NCBI GenBank assembly: GCA_022539475.1
Contig: VCMS01000099.1
Span: 124,001-188,000, forward strand
Length of the DNA stretch: 64,000 nucleotides
Origin: Gracilaria domingensis
Lineage: Eukaryota > Rhodophyta > Florideophyceae > Gracilariales > Gracilariaceae
Reading direction: 5' to 3'
The notes beneath the pieces were generated by a model, which saw nothing but the letters and a program-made list of their open reading frames with translations, did not search any database and was not told the DNA's origin. Both the position numbers and the translations under genes were made by a program. Positions 41,124-51,196 of this stretch are shown piece by piece (within the stretch, counting starts at the first letter, position 1; the number at the start of each line of letters is the position of its first letter).

Positions 41124-44100
41124 GTGAGCTCAGAACACCTTTCGGTTCTACGTCGTCCGTGGATACGGTCCCGTAATCTCCGTATTCCGGAAAGAGTTCT
41201 TGTGATGGCCAAGAGAAACTACAAAGTTTATGCCGATCTTGGCTTGTCTAACCAGTTCATGGTTCGACAGTTGTCTGTGTTGGATACAGGAGCTGCACCG
41301 AACCTGATTCACCTTGAGTTGGTGCCACCCGCGCTACGGGATGAAATTCGTCATGGTCCAGGTTTGGATATCGCGGATGCCAACAATAACCCGTTGCGTA
41401 CTCTTGGGTACATACCTCTCATGGTACGATTAGGAACCTGTATGGTTAAAGTGGATTTCATGGTTTGCAAAAGCATTGCCGCACCGGTGATACTCGGTTG
41501 TGACTTTTGTGATCGTTTTGTTGAAGCGATTCGACCTCGAGCTCGAGTTGTTACCATGGATGATGGTTCCGAAATACCGATTGTAAGGAAACCGCTAAAG
41601 AGAGCTACACGCAAGCGCGTCCCGCTCCCTGCTGCACAGGAAGTTCCAACCGTCGACCCGGTATCATCTAAGCTCCATGTGGCTCATGCCATCGCAATCC
41701 CTGCGCAATCCCAAGTTTGGGTCACCATAACTACTAAGCAGTCTGGTCTACGTGTGGTACAACCATTGCCATCATTGTATGATCAGAAGCAACTCGCTTT
41801 GGCGAACGGAGTAATCTCGGTGGAACCCGACAAACCATTCAGAGTTTTGGTCGCCAACTTTGGCACAACCCGACAGTGGTTAGCTAAAAACCAAATCCTT
41901 GGTATCACTCTCCCACACCCTGCTGCTATCGTACCGACGAAGATACCCGTTGCGGATGTTCTCGGTATAACCGATGCTAAGGAGGGGGAGGGATCAGCGA
42001 AAACCGCTTTTACCGCATCGGTTACCCCGGCGAGCGAAGTTACCAAATCGCTGGCACCCACCGAGGGTAAAACGTTGCCACCAGGAACGGAAGATACAGA
42101 CCCTGTCAAGGAACTGGAACAGTTGAATTTTGATCATGTACCTGAATCTCATAGAGGTAAGCTAAGAGAAATGTTAAGGGAGTTCACACCCATGTGGGAT
42201 GGATCCCTTGGGACAATTGGAATCACGGAACACCGTATTGACCTACTTCCAGGTACAAGCCCCACTTCCCAACACCCATACCGGGCTGGTCCCAAAGCTA
42301 GGGAAGAAGAGCAATCTCAGGTTGAGAAGATGTTACGCGCTGGCGTCATAGAGGCGGCTCAATCCGCTTGGGCCTCACCCGTGGTGCTAGTTCCAAAAGA
42401 GGACGGATCACGGCGATTCTGTATTGATTACCGTCCTCTAAATTCGGTCACCGTCAAAGACGTTTATCCCATACCCAGGATGGACGAATACATTGACTCG
42501 CTTGGGAGTGCTACAGTGTTCACCGCCTTGGATGCCAATTGGGGATACTGGCAAGTTCCAATCCATGAAAAGGATAAGGACAAAACTGCTTTTGTGTGCC
42601 ACCAAGGTTTGTACCGGTTTAAACGAATGCCGTTCGGATTAACCAACGCACCGGCTACGTTTCAACGTGCTATCGATATCCTCTTGGCTCGGTTCAAGTG
42701 GAAGACCTGCTTGGTGTATCTTGACGATGTCATCGTGTTCTCCGATAACCTTGATGACCACTTAACACACGTCCGGGACGTCATGAGAGTCCTCAGGGAC
42801 GCGGGCATTACGCTGAAACTCAAGAAGTGCGAGTTCTTCACAGATTCTGTCAAATACCTAGGGCATATCATTCGACCTGGACAGCTCTCAGTTGACGCAG
42901 TTCGCGTGAAGTCGCTGAAGGAAGCGAAACACCCTACGACACAAACGGAACTCCGCAGTTTTCTGGGTCTTTGTAATGTATATCGGCGTTTTGTCCCGAA
43001 CTTCGCAGATATTGCGACCCCCCTTAACCACCTTTTGAGAAAAGGTCAACCAGTTCAACTGGAACCCCTAGGCGACGCGGAAGCGTCTGCCTTTTCGGCA
43101 TTAATTGACGCAGTAACGTCACCGCCAATCTTGGCTTTGCCTAAGCTAGGACTTCCATTCGAAGTGGACACTGACGCCAGTGGACACCAGGTTGGTTGCG
43201 CCCTGTTTCAGGTCACGGAAGACGGCGTGAGACATCCAATTGGATACTGGTCGCGATCCTTGAACGTACACGAACGTAACTACTCAGTTTCGGAGAAAGA
43301 GTGCTTAGCCGTTGTATGGGCTCTAACTACACTGAGGCCATATCTTATGGGCAACCATTTTACGGTACATACGGACCACTCATCTCTCCGATGGCTCATG
43401 GAAATCTCGGAACCATCAGGACGCTTGATGCGTTGGCGCTTGAGGTTATCGGAGTTCGATTTCACAGTTACGTACAAAAAAGGAACGTTGAATCTGCAGG
43501 CAGATGCACTCTCCCGCTTGGGAACAGATGCAGAAGCGGCACCAGTTGACGATCTGGACATACCATGCTTTATGGTGGAAGAACAAGCAGGTTGGGTCGA
43601 ATCCTTGTCGGACGACATCTGTGACGACATCCTGCTCACTTCTGAGAAGTTGGATCCCTTGACTGGATCTTTTGTACCCATCACTCCCGAGGAGATGATC
43701 CGAGAACAGCAAACGGATGAGTTTTGTACGCGAATTCGCGCTCGTCTCAATGGAGGAGATCGTATACCTTTTCAGGTTAACGATCAGGGGTACCTGGTTA
43801 GGTTGGTTGAAGCGTATACCCAAATTGTGGTCCCATACTCGCTGCAAAACCGTGTGTTGGTCATGACACACTATGTGAAGGTAGGAGCCCACCCAGGAGG
43901 TCGAAAACTATACTTGACCCTGCGTAGGGATTTTTACTGGCCGTCAATGGCATTGGACTGCTACGCAGTACGACGCTCTTGCACCGAGTGCGCTAAGAAT
44001 AACGTGAAACTTCGTAAGTACTCGAAGAAGTTAACGCTGTTCCCAGCACGGTCTCCTTTGGAGTTTATCGCTATCGATATCTTAGGTGAATTGATCAGAA

Positions 44101-45458
44101 CCGCAAGAGGTAATCGATACCTTCTGGTTATCACCGATCGGTTCTCTAAGTTGGTACGGACAGTCCCGCTGAAACGGATTACGGCCACGGTGGTTGCACA
44201 AGCTTTTGTCACCCACTGGGTCTTTGTGTACGGTCCACCGGTTCATCTATTATCAGATAACGGTTCACAGTTCACGTCGAAGTTTTTCCAGGACGTCTGT
44301 CGGATCTTGAGTGTCAAGAATCTATTTACGACCACCTACCACCCCCAAACAAATGGTCAGGTAGAACGATTTAACCGTACCATGCTGAATGCATTAAGAT
44401 CTTATGTGGCAGATCATCCTAAGGATTGGGATTTGTATACGGACGCTATTACGTATGCGTACAACACCCAAGTCCACCGGGTAACGAAGCTAGCACCTTT
44501 TGAGTTGGTATTGTCAAGAGTACCGCCACCGGTTGCAATCGAGGCTCAAGAAACGCTTTCTACGTACCCGTCTGTTGGGTTATACAGGAACGCTTGGAAG
44601 GATTGGTTAACCAAAATGGTACCGGTCGCTCGCACAGCGATGGATAAGGCGCAGGCCGCTTATAAGCGCAACTTCGATGCGAAGGTTAAGACCCCATTAC
44701 CAAAGGTCAAACCAGACGATATGGTATTTCTCCGCAAAGAATACTATAATCCGGAGAGGGAACGCCGCCACAAGCTCTCGCCTATCGCGGAAGGACCCTA
44801 CAAGGTTATTTCCGTCACGGACGATACCGTAGTATTGGATATCAATAATCTCCACGAACGGATATCGTTAGACCGTGTCGCGCTGGCCCCACCACCCTAC
44901 GTTCACGTTAACACCCAACTGGGTGAAGCTACAGGGGACGAACAGGTCGTATCTGCGCGCCCTGCGACTCTCCGCCCTGATCGCGGCTTATCGGATCTAC
45001 CGAAGTCAGAATCACCCACGCGGGTAGCACTACCCGTTGCGGGAGACGAAGAGGAAAACTCAACTAGAGTTGACCTCCCACCGGACGTCGTGGCTCCCGT
45101 GCCACCGCCTAAGGAGGGGGAGGAAAGTACGGAACCCGTTACACCGGCGTCGCACGGTCACACTCTGTCGCAAGGTACCGCAACCAATCTCGCGGTCTCT
45201 ACCGATAGCGTTGTGGTGCGCCGAGGCGCTGTACCTCGTGGTGATACTCCGTCGAGTTCGTTGAGCAATGCGCTGGAAACGACACGACCGACCCAGGGGG
45301 TACACACCGCTGTGGATAACGTAACCCCGTCGGGAACACGACAACTGAGTGAGGTCACCACCCGCAGAGCGGAGAAGACAGTATCTGTAGACCCGGGCTT
45401 CCCAGAGAACGCAGAACCGCAAGCGGTAGATCAGCTCAATGTTACCGACCGGTGTTAA
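41124..45458 (+). CDS. Pol of the LTR retrotransposon
   Basis: A 1,444-codon open frame in a different phase from gag, with domains in the Ty3/Gypsy order: aspartic protease (near 41280), reverse transcriptase (about 42300-42880, containing YLDDVIVF), RNase H (near 43160), integrase zinc-binding region and catalytic core (about 43870-44600), and a Pro/Thr-rich tail. No chromodomain is seen at its C-terminus; one occurs as a separate ORF downstream. Expression probably uses the gag-pol read-through or frameshifting known for the family. Confidence 0.9.
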   Translation: MSSEHLSVLRRPWIRSRNLRIPERVLVMAKRNYKVYADLGLSNQFMVRQLSVLDTGAAPNLIHLELVPPALRDEIRHGPGLDIADANNNPLRTLGYIPLMVRLGTCMVKVDFMVCKSIAAPVILGCDFCDRFVEAIRPRARVVTMDDGSEIPIVRKPLKRATRKRVPLPAAQEVPTVDPVSSKLHVAHAIAIPAQSQVWVTITTKQSGLRVVQPLPSLYDQKQLALANGVISVEPDKPFRVLVANFGTTRQWLAKNQILGITLPHPAAIVPTKIPVADVLGITDAKEGEGSAKTAFTASVTPASEVTKSLAPTEGKTLPPGTEDTDPVKELEQLNFDHVPESHRGKLREMLREFTPMWDGSLGTIGITEHRIDLLPGTSPTSQHPYRAGPKAREEEQSQVEKMLRAGVIEAAQSAWASPVVLVPKEDGSRRFCIDYRPLNSVTVKDVYPIPRMDEYIDSLGSATVFTALDANWGYWQVPIHEKDKDKTAFVCHQGLYRFKRMPFGLTNAPATFQRAIDILLARFKWKTCLVYLDDVIVFSDNLDDHLTHVRDVMRVLRDAGITLKLKKCEFFTDSVKYLGHIIRPGQLSVDAVRVKSLKEAKHPTTQTELRSFLGLCNVYRRFVPNFADIATPLNHLLRKGQPVQLEPLGDAEASAFSALIDAVTSPPILALPKLGLPFEVDTDASGHQVGCALFQVTEDGVRHPIGYWSRSLNVHERNYSVSEKECLAVVWALTTLRPYLMGNHFTVHTDHSSLRWLMEISEPSGRLMRWRLRLSEFDFTVTYKKGTLNLQADALSRLGTDAEAAPVDDLDIPCFMVEEQAGWVESLSDDICDDILLTSEKLDPLTGSFVPITPEEMIREQQTDEFCTRIRARLNGGDRIPFQVNDQGYLVRLVEAYTQIVVPYSLQNRVLVMTHYVKVGAHPGGRKLYLTLRRDFYWPSMALDCYAVRRSCTECAKNNVKLRKYSKKLTLFPARSPLEFIAIDILGELIRTARGNRYLLVITDRFSKLVRTVPLKRITATVVAQAFVTHWVFVYGPPVHLLSDNGSQFTSKFFQDVCRILSVKNLFTTTYHPQTNGQVERFNRTMLNALRSYVADHPKDWDLYTDAITYAYNTQVHRVTKLAPFELVLSRVPPPVAIEAQETLSTYPSVGLYRNAWKDWLTKMVPVARTAMDKAQAAYKRNFDAKVKTPLPKVKPDDMVFLRKEYYNPERERRHKLSPIAEGPYKVISVTDDTVVLDINNLHERISLDRVALAPPPYVHVNTQLGEATGDEQVVSARPATLRPDRGLSDLPKSESPTRVALPVAGDEEENSTRVDLPPDVVAPVPPPKEGEESTEPVTPASHGHTLSQGTATNLAVSTDSVVVRRGAVPRGDTPSSSLSNALETTRPTQGVHTAVDNVTPSGTRQLSEVTTRRAEKTVSVDPGFPENAEPQAVDQLNVTDRC

Positions 45459-46152
45459 CCACGCCGTAGTAGGAGGAAACGAGAAGTCGTACTTACCCGC
45501 GTATTATTTGGGAAAACAACCTTGGAAAGGTGAAGTACGAAGTACGAGTTTGGAAACCGTCGATGGTGCACCCACGCCGCATGGCAGAGGACTCATGACA
45601 CACCCAAGTGGAGAGTAACACGTTGTGTGACGTGGTGACGTATGGAAAGCACCGCCGACGCGGGGAACTGCTGACAGTAAGTCGCGTGCGCGAGTACCAC
45701 ACGTGCACCGTGCACGATGTACGGTCGCGAACCGTAGGCGAACGGACACCTGTTAGGGTAGCTCGTGGCTCACAAGTGCCATCGCCTGGCCAACGAGAAG
45801 GCCGCGATAAGCACCGTGATTGGTCAATCCGCCTCCATGGCGCACGAGCGAGACCCTGCCCGCTCTCCGTCGCACGGACGATCCTTCTGGATAGCAAGAG
45901 GGAGCTCAGAATCCCGAAGCTACCGTTGGACGGTCGGAAGCTCAACCAAAACGAGCCGAAGCTCGTCAGACTCAAGAAGGAGAGTACTTCAAGAAGAACC
46001 TTTCAGGTTGAAGATTGGACGCTCCTGGCGTAAGTTGTAGTTGTCGCGCAGCGAGGAACTCCTAGTGAGTCGTGACTGGTTAAGTCCAAAGAGGAACCCC
46101 TCTAGAGGTTAGCCGGCCACCACCTCGCCACCCTCGAAGGTACGAAACCACA
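45459..46152. other. Spacer between pol and the chromodomain ORF
   Basis: About 0.7 kb within the LTR element without a convincing gene. It could hold signals for expression of the downstream chromodomain ORF, for example splice sites, but none was established. Confidence 0.4.
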
Positions 46153-46395
46153 ATGGGTGAAGGAGAGCAGTCAAACACCGAGGTGTACCCGCAGGAATAC
46201 GTGATCGAACGTATCGTACGTCATGTTGTAGACCCCGATGGGACGGTACTGTACCAAGTGCGATGGTATGGCTACTCCGCCGAGGAGGACACCATGGAGC
46301 CGGTCGAGCACCTACCTAGGTCGAAGATCGTTTCCTACCACCGTCGCACTCGGTCAGCCTTGCCGTCCAACCTGGACCAAGCCCAGGTGGGATAA
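46153..46395 (+). CDS. Separate chromodomain ORF of the LTR retrotransposon
   Basis: 80 residues from ATG 46153. The sequence EYVIERIVRHVVD, then LYQVRWYGYSAEEDTMEP, is a chromodomain with the typical aromatic positions. In most chromoviruses this module is fused to the integrase C-terminus and steers integration to marked chromatin. Here it is its own ORF about 0.7 kb past pol, so it may act in trans or be joined to other element sequence by splicing. Confidence 0.8.
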   Translation: MGEGEQSNTEVYPQEYVIERIVRHVVDPDGTVLYQVRWYGYSAEEDTMEPVEHLPRSKIVSYHRRTRSALPSNLDQAQVG

Positions 46396-46764
46396 GAACC
46401 GTTCCCGGTGAGGAGCTTTCAACTATACCGCGATGCGGAAGACTCAGAATGGAGAGTTGACCCCTTCTGTGTGGAGATGAATGAAGGAAGAAGACCAATG
46501 AAGCGGTGAGGACTGAACTAGAAGAAGTGAGAAGAAAGAAAGAAGAGCATACCGAAATGCCGGTTCTACCGATTTAAAACGGTTAGAGTAGAAGAAGCAC
46601 CAAAGAAGTGAAGTACACTTGAACACAGTGTGAGTGAAGAAGTAATCGAAGATCGATCAAGTTCGTGGAGAACAGGCAAAAGGGTGAAGGGAAAGTTACC
46701 ACTAGATGGTTTAACTGTTTCTATCTTATACTGAGGACCAAGTCCTCCAGCCCTGCTGGTCATC

Positions 46765-48396
46765 TTACACCCCCGATGAGGGACCGGCACCGCCGCTACC
46801 GGAGGGACCCTGCGAAGGGTGCGGAACGGCGTAAGCCAGTATCCCTGCCATAGTGGTGAGATGATCGGGCACGATAATTCCAGCGTTCTGGAGACTGGCG
46901 CGCAACATCGCGATGTTCGCCGGAGAATCTCCCGGAGCGACCGGAGCTGTCGGGGCCGGAAGGACCCAAGGAACGGTAGCCACTACAGGGGCCGGACCCA
47001 CCACCGGAACACTCGCTTGAGTCGGAACATTCCAACCCACAGGAGCCTGGGGTACCCCGCCGCTGGCGTGCAACACCTGATTCGCCGCCGGTAGGTCGTT
47101 CACCAACTCCTGGTCCATCTCGACGAGTGCTCCCGCCGCCTCTCCACCGGTATCCATGTTCGGATCATCCAGATCTACTGGGGCGACCCAGTTGTCACTG
47201 AACATGAACCCAATGGGGCGACTGTCTGGAATCGACCGTGGCTGGTTCGCTGCCCACTCGGCATACGCGCTAGTCGTCATCGTACCCTCCCATGGGTCGT
47301 AATACACGAAATCTCCTGCTGTGGGATGTCTCCTACCGGGTGAGCGGTCGTAGTGACGACAAGGACCTTTCCCGCGTTGCGAACGGGGCACCGTTTCCCA
47401 ATCGACTCCATCGATAACATCCAAGATGTAATGGATCTCACCCACGTTCTCTTCGGACCCCAAGGGAGTGTGCAAATCCAGCGAGCGGATAATGCTGCGA
47501 AGCATCGGCGGAATATACCAAACACGGTAGTTGTCGTAAGCCTCCCAGAGGAGAAACGCTGCTACGCGTGCCGCCCACTCGCCGGCTACGAGACCCCACC
47601 ATCCTGAACGCGGATCGCTGATCAATCGGGAGCCGATGTAACTCAAGCACGGAGGCAGTTCTGCAAAACACCCTTTGGGTACCTCCACATCACGCCACCA
47701 ATCTGGTAGAGGAGGGAACCGTCCAACAAAGGCCTGCGGTCTGTATCTCTCGGTCTCGATATTCGGGTACGGAATCAGATACCCATGACGGGAACGAGCT
47801 TTCCGCTCAAACCGAATGCGGTTGACGAACCCACCCTGGGAAGCGTTCTTGCGAAGATAACGGAACTCCGCTCGGAGTATCGGCCGATTCCAGCACAACA
47901 TCAACCTCGATGTGGTCGGGCCATCGCCAGCGTACCGCGCATGGTCGAACATCGCCAAGTTGTCTCCATATCGGACTTCACCGAAAGTACGGTAGAACGG
48001 AGTATCGAACCCATATGACGGTGGAACCAGGTGCTCGAGGTGCACTCGACTGAGTCTCTTGTACGCCAACTTCGCGTGTTCCGCGCGCGCGGTGTTCAGG
48101 TTCTTACCCTCGCGGGTATCATACCGGAGGAGCATCGGGTCGATCGCTATACGAACTTTCCATTCTGGGGATTGCACTACCGCTAACGGCAGACCGCCCG
48201 GTAGGAAGCCGTTTTCGGCATACGATTCCAGGAGAGTGTCATCGTTGACAGCTACCGGATGAAACCACGGTGCACGGCTGAACGCAAACCCATCACGGAG
48301 TGGATCGCGTACTGCGAGAGATTCCCTCGATATCAAACCAGCTTGGTTCGCCATCAGCGGCATCGCTTGCGCTGAATTCCATAACGGAACGTTCAC
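46765..48396 (-). CDS. Long antisense ORF inside the LTR retrotransposon
   Basis: 543 codons on the strand opposite to gag-pol, between the chromodomain ORF and the 3' LTR. The N-terminal 370 residues look globular (many Trp, Tyr and Arg; for example PPLPDWWRDVEVPKGC). The C-terminal 120 are Pro/Val/Ala-rich. I recognise no family. A further short antisense frame lies just upstream of it (48393-48653). Antisense ORFs in this position are known in some plant Gypsy elements, but this protein is unlike any I can name. Confidence 0.6.
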   Translation of the reverse strand: MNVPLWNSAQAMPLMANQAGLISRESLAVRDPLRDGFAFSRAPWFHPVAVNDDTLLESYAENGFLPGGLPLAVVQSPEWKVRIAIDPMLLRYDTREGKNLNTARAEHAKLAYKRLSRVHLEHLVPPSYGFDTPFYRTFGEVRYGDNLAMFDHARYAGDGPTTSRLMLCWNRPILRAEFRYLRKNASQGGFVNRIRFERKARSRHGYLIPYPNIETERYRPQAFVGRFPPLPDWWRDVEVPKGCFAELPPCLSYIGSRLISDPRSGWWGLVAGEWAARVAAFLLWEAYDNYRVWYIPPMLRSIIRSLDLHTPLGSEENVGEIHYILDVIDGVDWETVPRSQRGKGPCRHYDRSPGRRHPTAGDFVYYDPWEGTMTTSAYAEWAANQPRSIPDSRPIGFMFSDNWVAPVDLDDPNMDTGGEAAGALVEMDQELVNDLPAANQVLHASGGVPQAPVGWNVPTQASVPVVGPAPVVATVPWVLPAPTAPVAPGDSPANIAMLRASLQNAGIIVPDHLTTMAGILAYAVPHPSQGPSGSGGAGPSSGV

Positions 48397-48683
48397 GGGA
48401 CCATCGGTTGAGACTGAGGCAGTGGAGCCGTCGCAGAACCCGGCTGAGGGTAGTTCGACGTGCTCGCCTGACCCGTCGGGTGATGAGGAAACTGATTCGG
48501 GTTCATCGGAATGACAGATGATGTACTGTGATCGAGTTCGGATACTTGAATACTCTGTTCGCTTGAGTGTGTATCGCGCTTGCGAGGTATAGAAACCGAG
48601 GAGTTGGTACCGCTCATGACTGTGACGTACTTACGTACATGCGTGTCGCACAAAACTTCAGCCTCGAAGTCGTTCTCGGCTCT

Positions 48684-48696
48684 AAGGAGGGGGAGA
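48684..48696 (+). other. Polypurine tract of the LTR retrotransposon
   Basis: AAGGAGGGGGAGA lies directly before the TG of the 3' LTR, where plus-strand priming occurs in LTR elements. Confidence 0.8.
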
Positions 48697-49670
48697 TGTA
48701 GAGCAACGCATTTTGCGTGGTTATCAGGATGATGCGCCTCATATACTCAGGGGAGTGATACGAGGATGCACTCGAAGAGTTATGAGTTGGACCCAATTTT
48801 GGCGGTTACTTTTGGAATGGCTTTCCCACAGTTACCTGTAATCAGGGTTGCCATTGCTGGCCAATACCGCTAGGTGGACGCGTGTACTACACCACCGTGT
48901 GTGTGCATATTACGGGACAATAGGTAGTGCACCTGAGGTGCCTGACACTGGGCTAGCCACGTGTACGGACCCCTGCGGGTGTGCACCACGTGTACATAGT
49001 TAGTTTAGACCTACTTAGGTGAGCTCGACCTCGTCGTCGCGAGCACCTTTGTAAAGTCAACCCGAGCACTTCTAAGTGAACTCTTTGTCGAGTAGCGCTC
49101 TCCTGAGTGGACTCTACACGAGTGAGGCTCTGGCGCCAACCGCCTACGTGGGTTATCACTCTCGCGAGTATAGCCACGTCTGGTTACGGTGGTCCTACCC
49201 TCTCGGTACCTTTGAGGAACATCTGTCGTTGATGTCGGGACCTGAGGGTCGTACCGAGGAGGTATAGGACTAGATTACGAAGTGATCCCACTCTGTATAG
49301 AGTTTTGCCGTGTTTACAGAAACCCGTGCATTACCGTTGGAGGATCTCGCCCCGCTCCGGGCACAGTGCCGAGGAGACCCTACCCGTCGCGTGTGGGTGT
49401 TGTTTGGTTGTTGTTTTCTGTTGCTTTCCCTCTCGGGACTACATCTGTCGTTGGTCGTGTTTCATCGTTGCCGATACCACCCCATCTCTGGAGTTTCTCA
49501 TCGTTTCCTCACCACGTGGCCTATCACCTCTGTAGGTATAGCCAGTTGCCACTTCGGCCTTACAACCGAGTTACGGTGGTACAGAGGGCTCTGTCACTGG
49601 TCTGCCATCTCTCACGAGAGCGGACCTTCGGACAGTCTGGTGGGTTTCACTCTTCCGAGTTTGCCCCACA
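48697..49670 (+). repeat. 3' LTR (974 bp)
   Basis: Pair of the LTR at 37718-38691, about ten differences. The host transposase frame resumes directly after it. Confidence 0.92.
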
Positions 49671-50472
49671 GGATCTTCAGCTTTTCAAGTACATATGCAG
49701 GCAGAAATACGTCAAAAATAGACATTCGAGTCAAACTATCTTCGTCCATCATCCTTGTTTCTATTCCGTTCGAGCGTACTTCCCTTGCCACGTTCGTTAG
49801 AACCATGTTACACTCTGTTGAGAATCTAGAAGCGAGATACTTATCCGCGTTATCAAGTTCGATCAATACATCTTCAAAGGCGTTTGAATACTTCCAGCTT
49901 TGTAAGCCACCGACTCGGTGCGAAGCAGAGCGCTGCGTGGAATCTGATTCAGCAACAATGTCAATTTCCGTTTCCTCGTTAACTGCTTCCTCCAAAACGT
50001 CTGTTGAATCCGTAAACAAAGACGACCAGTAGTCTTCCTCTGCAGTCTGATTGGCTTCCGCAGTATTAGTCACTCTTGATGACGTAGTACAGTGACCCAA
50101 GTCTGCAGCACTGCTGTGCAGTTGTTCAACTTCCATATCCTCCACTATCTGTTGACTGGCGGGAAGGGAGGAGTCTACGCTTTGAGAATTATCCTGCAGA
50201 TCTATAAGGTTATCTACGACGAACGATGAATCGGAGATTGTGTGATCTGAAACGCTCTGGCTCTGCCCACCACTCTGCCCATGCTCGTGAACTGCAGCTC
50301 GTTTGCTTTCCTCTTCCAAATCTATTGTTGGATCTTGATTGCAACGCTCTGCGGCGTTTTCCACCACATTTTTGTCATTAGAGATCGGCGGTAAATGAGG
50401 AGTAGTGGGTGGTGTGTCTGAAAGAATAGGTTGATGCGCTTCTATGGCACCGTTGGAAGTGTCATCATCCAA
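49671..50472 (-). pseudogene. N-terminal part of the PiggyBac-like transposase, cut by the LTR element
   Basis: About 267 codons from ATG 50470-50472 before the frame runs into the LTR. The first 180 residues are acidic and Ser/Gln-rich. The end reads LTRMSIFDVFLPAYVLEKLK, resembling the start of the conserved PiggyBac region (DxFxxFFP...). The rest of the gene is at 35187-37661. About 26 bases next to the 5' LTR (37692-37717) do not read as part of the transposase. Confidence 0.6.
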
Positions 50473-50677
50473 AAGGTCGAATCGTTACGGTATGACAGGC
50501 GACGGTGTGAAGACGCACAAAGGCGGTTGAGATGCACGATTCGGAGACATCGACACTGCGAGTGACTTTGAAAGAAGGATGTGGAGTCCTGGTTTGTGTC
50601 TTTTGTCTCGAGACGAGAGATAACGGCAGGCTGCTTTCCGTTTGGCAGCAAACAGTGTGCGTGCGCAACTAGGAAGG

Positions 50678-50816
50678 TGCGTTAGCTCACTCTACAGCAG
50701 CGTGAAGTTCACGCTCCTGTAGAGTGCTGCTCACGCATCCTAGAGCGATTCACGCATTTTGGCGTAAAATCACTCTGCCCTGCGTGCGCAATTTCGATCA
50801 CGCAGCGGGCATGGGG
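50678..50816 (-). repeat. Right terminal inverted repeat of the PiggyBac-like element
   Basis: Inverted partner of 34611-34749, followed directly by the TTAT duplication (50817-50820). Confidence 0.9.
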
Positions 50817-50820
50817 TTAT

Positions 50821-51196
50821 AGTTTATTATTTTATGCCAAAGTGGAGGCATTACTTTAAGAAACTAGTGTATAGTGCTCAATTTGAATAAAACAATCCGA
50901 AGAAAAAGTAAACTCAAAGAAATAAAACTAATAATACACCTTACCCATGTACTTTGAGAGGCAGAACGGCTTCCACGTTGCAAACGTGTCGTTGACGTGG
51001 AATATGTTGCAAATAGCGCCCCAAACGACTGCCAAAAACGTCGTTTGATTTCATGTTTTGGAGAATCCAAACTAGAACGCAGCATTTCTTGGCCGAATCT
51101 ACTGCGATTGGGCTCGTTCGGCAAGGCGCCTGTTTGGACCACGAGAGATCACATCATCCTGATTACTGTGGGCGATCGTTTATCGCGGAAGATGCA
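50821..51196. other. No convincing gene
   Basis: Spacer between the transposon end and the 3' end of the secreted protein gene. No supported feature. Confidence 0.4.

Larger units (their letters stand above)
37718..49670 (+). mobile_element. Ty3/Gypsy chromovirus-type LTR retrotransposon, looks whole
   Basis: An 11,953-bp element with two 974-bp LTRs that begin TGTAGAGCAA and end CCCCACA. They differ at about ten positions (about 1%), mostly transitions, so the insertion is recent on an evolutionary scale. Inside are gag, pol (protease, reverse transcriptase, RNase H, integrase), a separate chromodomain ORF and an antisense ORF. It lies within the PiggyBac-like transposase gene. The 5-bp flanks differ (CACCC left, GGATC right), so no target duplication is seen. 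Confidence 0.9.
34611..50816 (-). mobile_element. PiggyBac-like DNA transposon carrying a nuclease-bearing transposase
   Basis: Terminal inverted repeats of 139 bp (34611-34749 and 50678-50816) start CCCCATGCCCGCTGCGTGAT, and the element is flanked by a 4-bp direct repeat TTAT (34607-34610, 50817-50820). PiggyBac elements start with CCC and duplicate TTAA, so TTAT is a close variant. The minus-strand transposase gene fills the inside and is cut by the LTR element at 37718-49670; without it the transposon is about 4.25 kb. Each inverted repeat ends in its own near-perfect palindrome (34696-34733 on the left). Confidence 0.85.
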
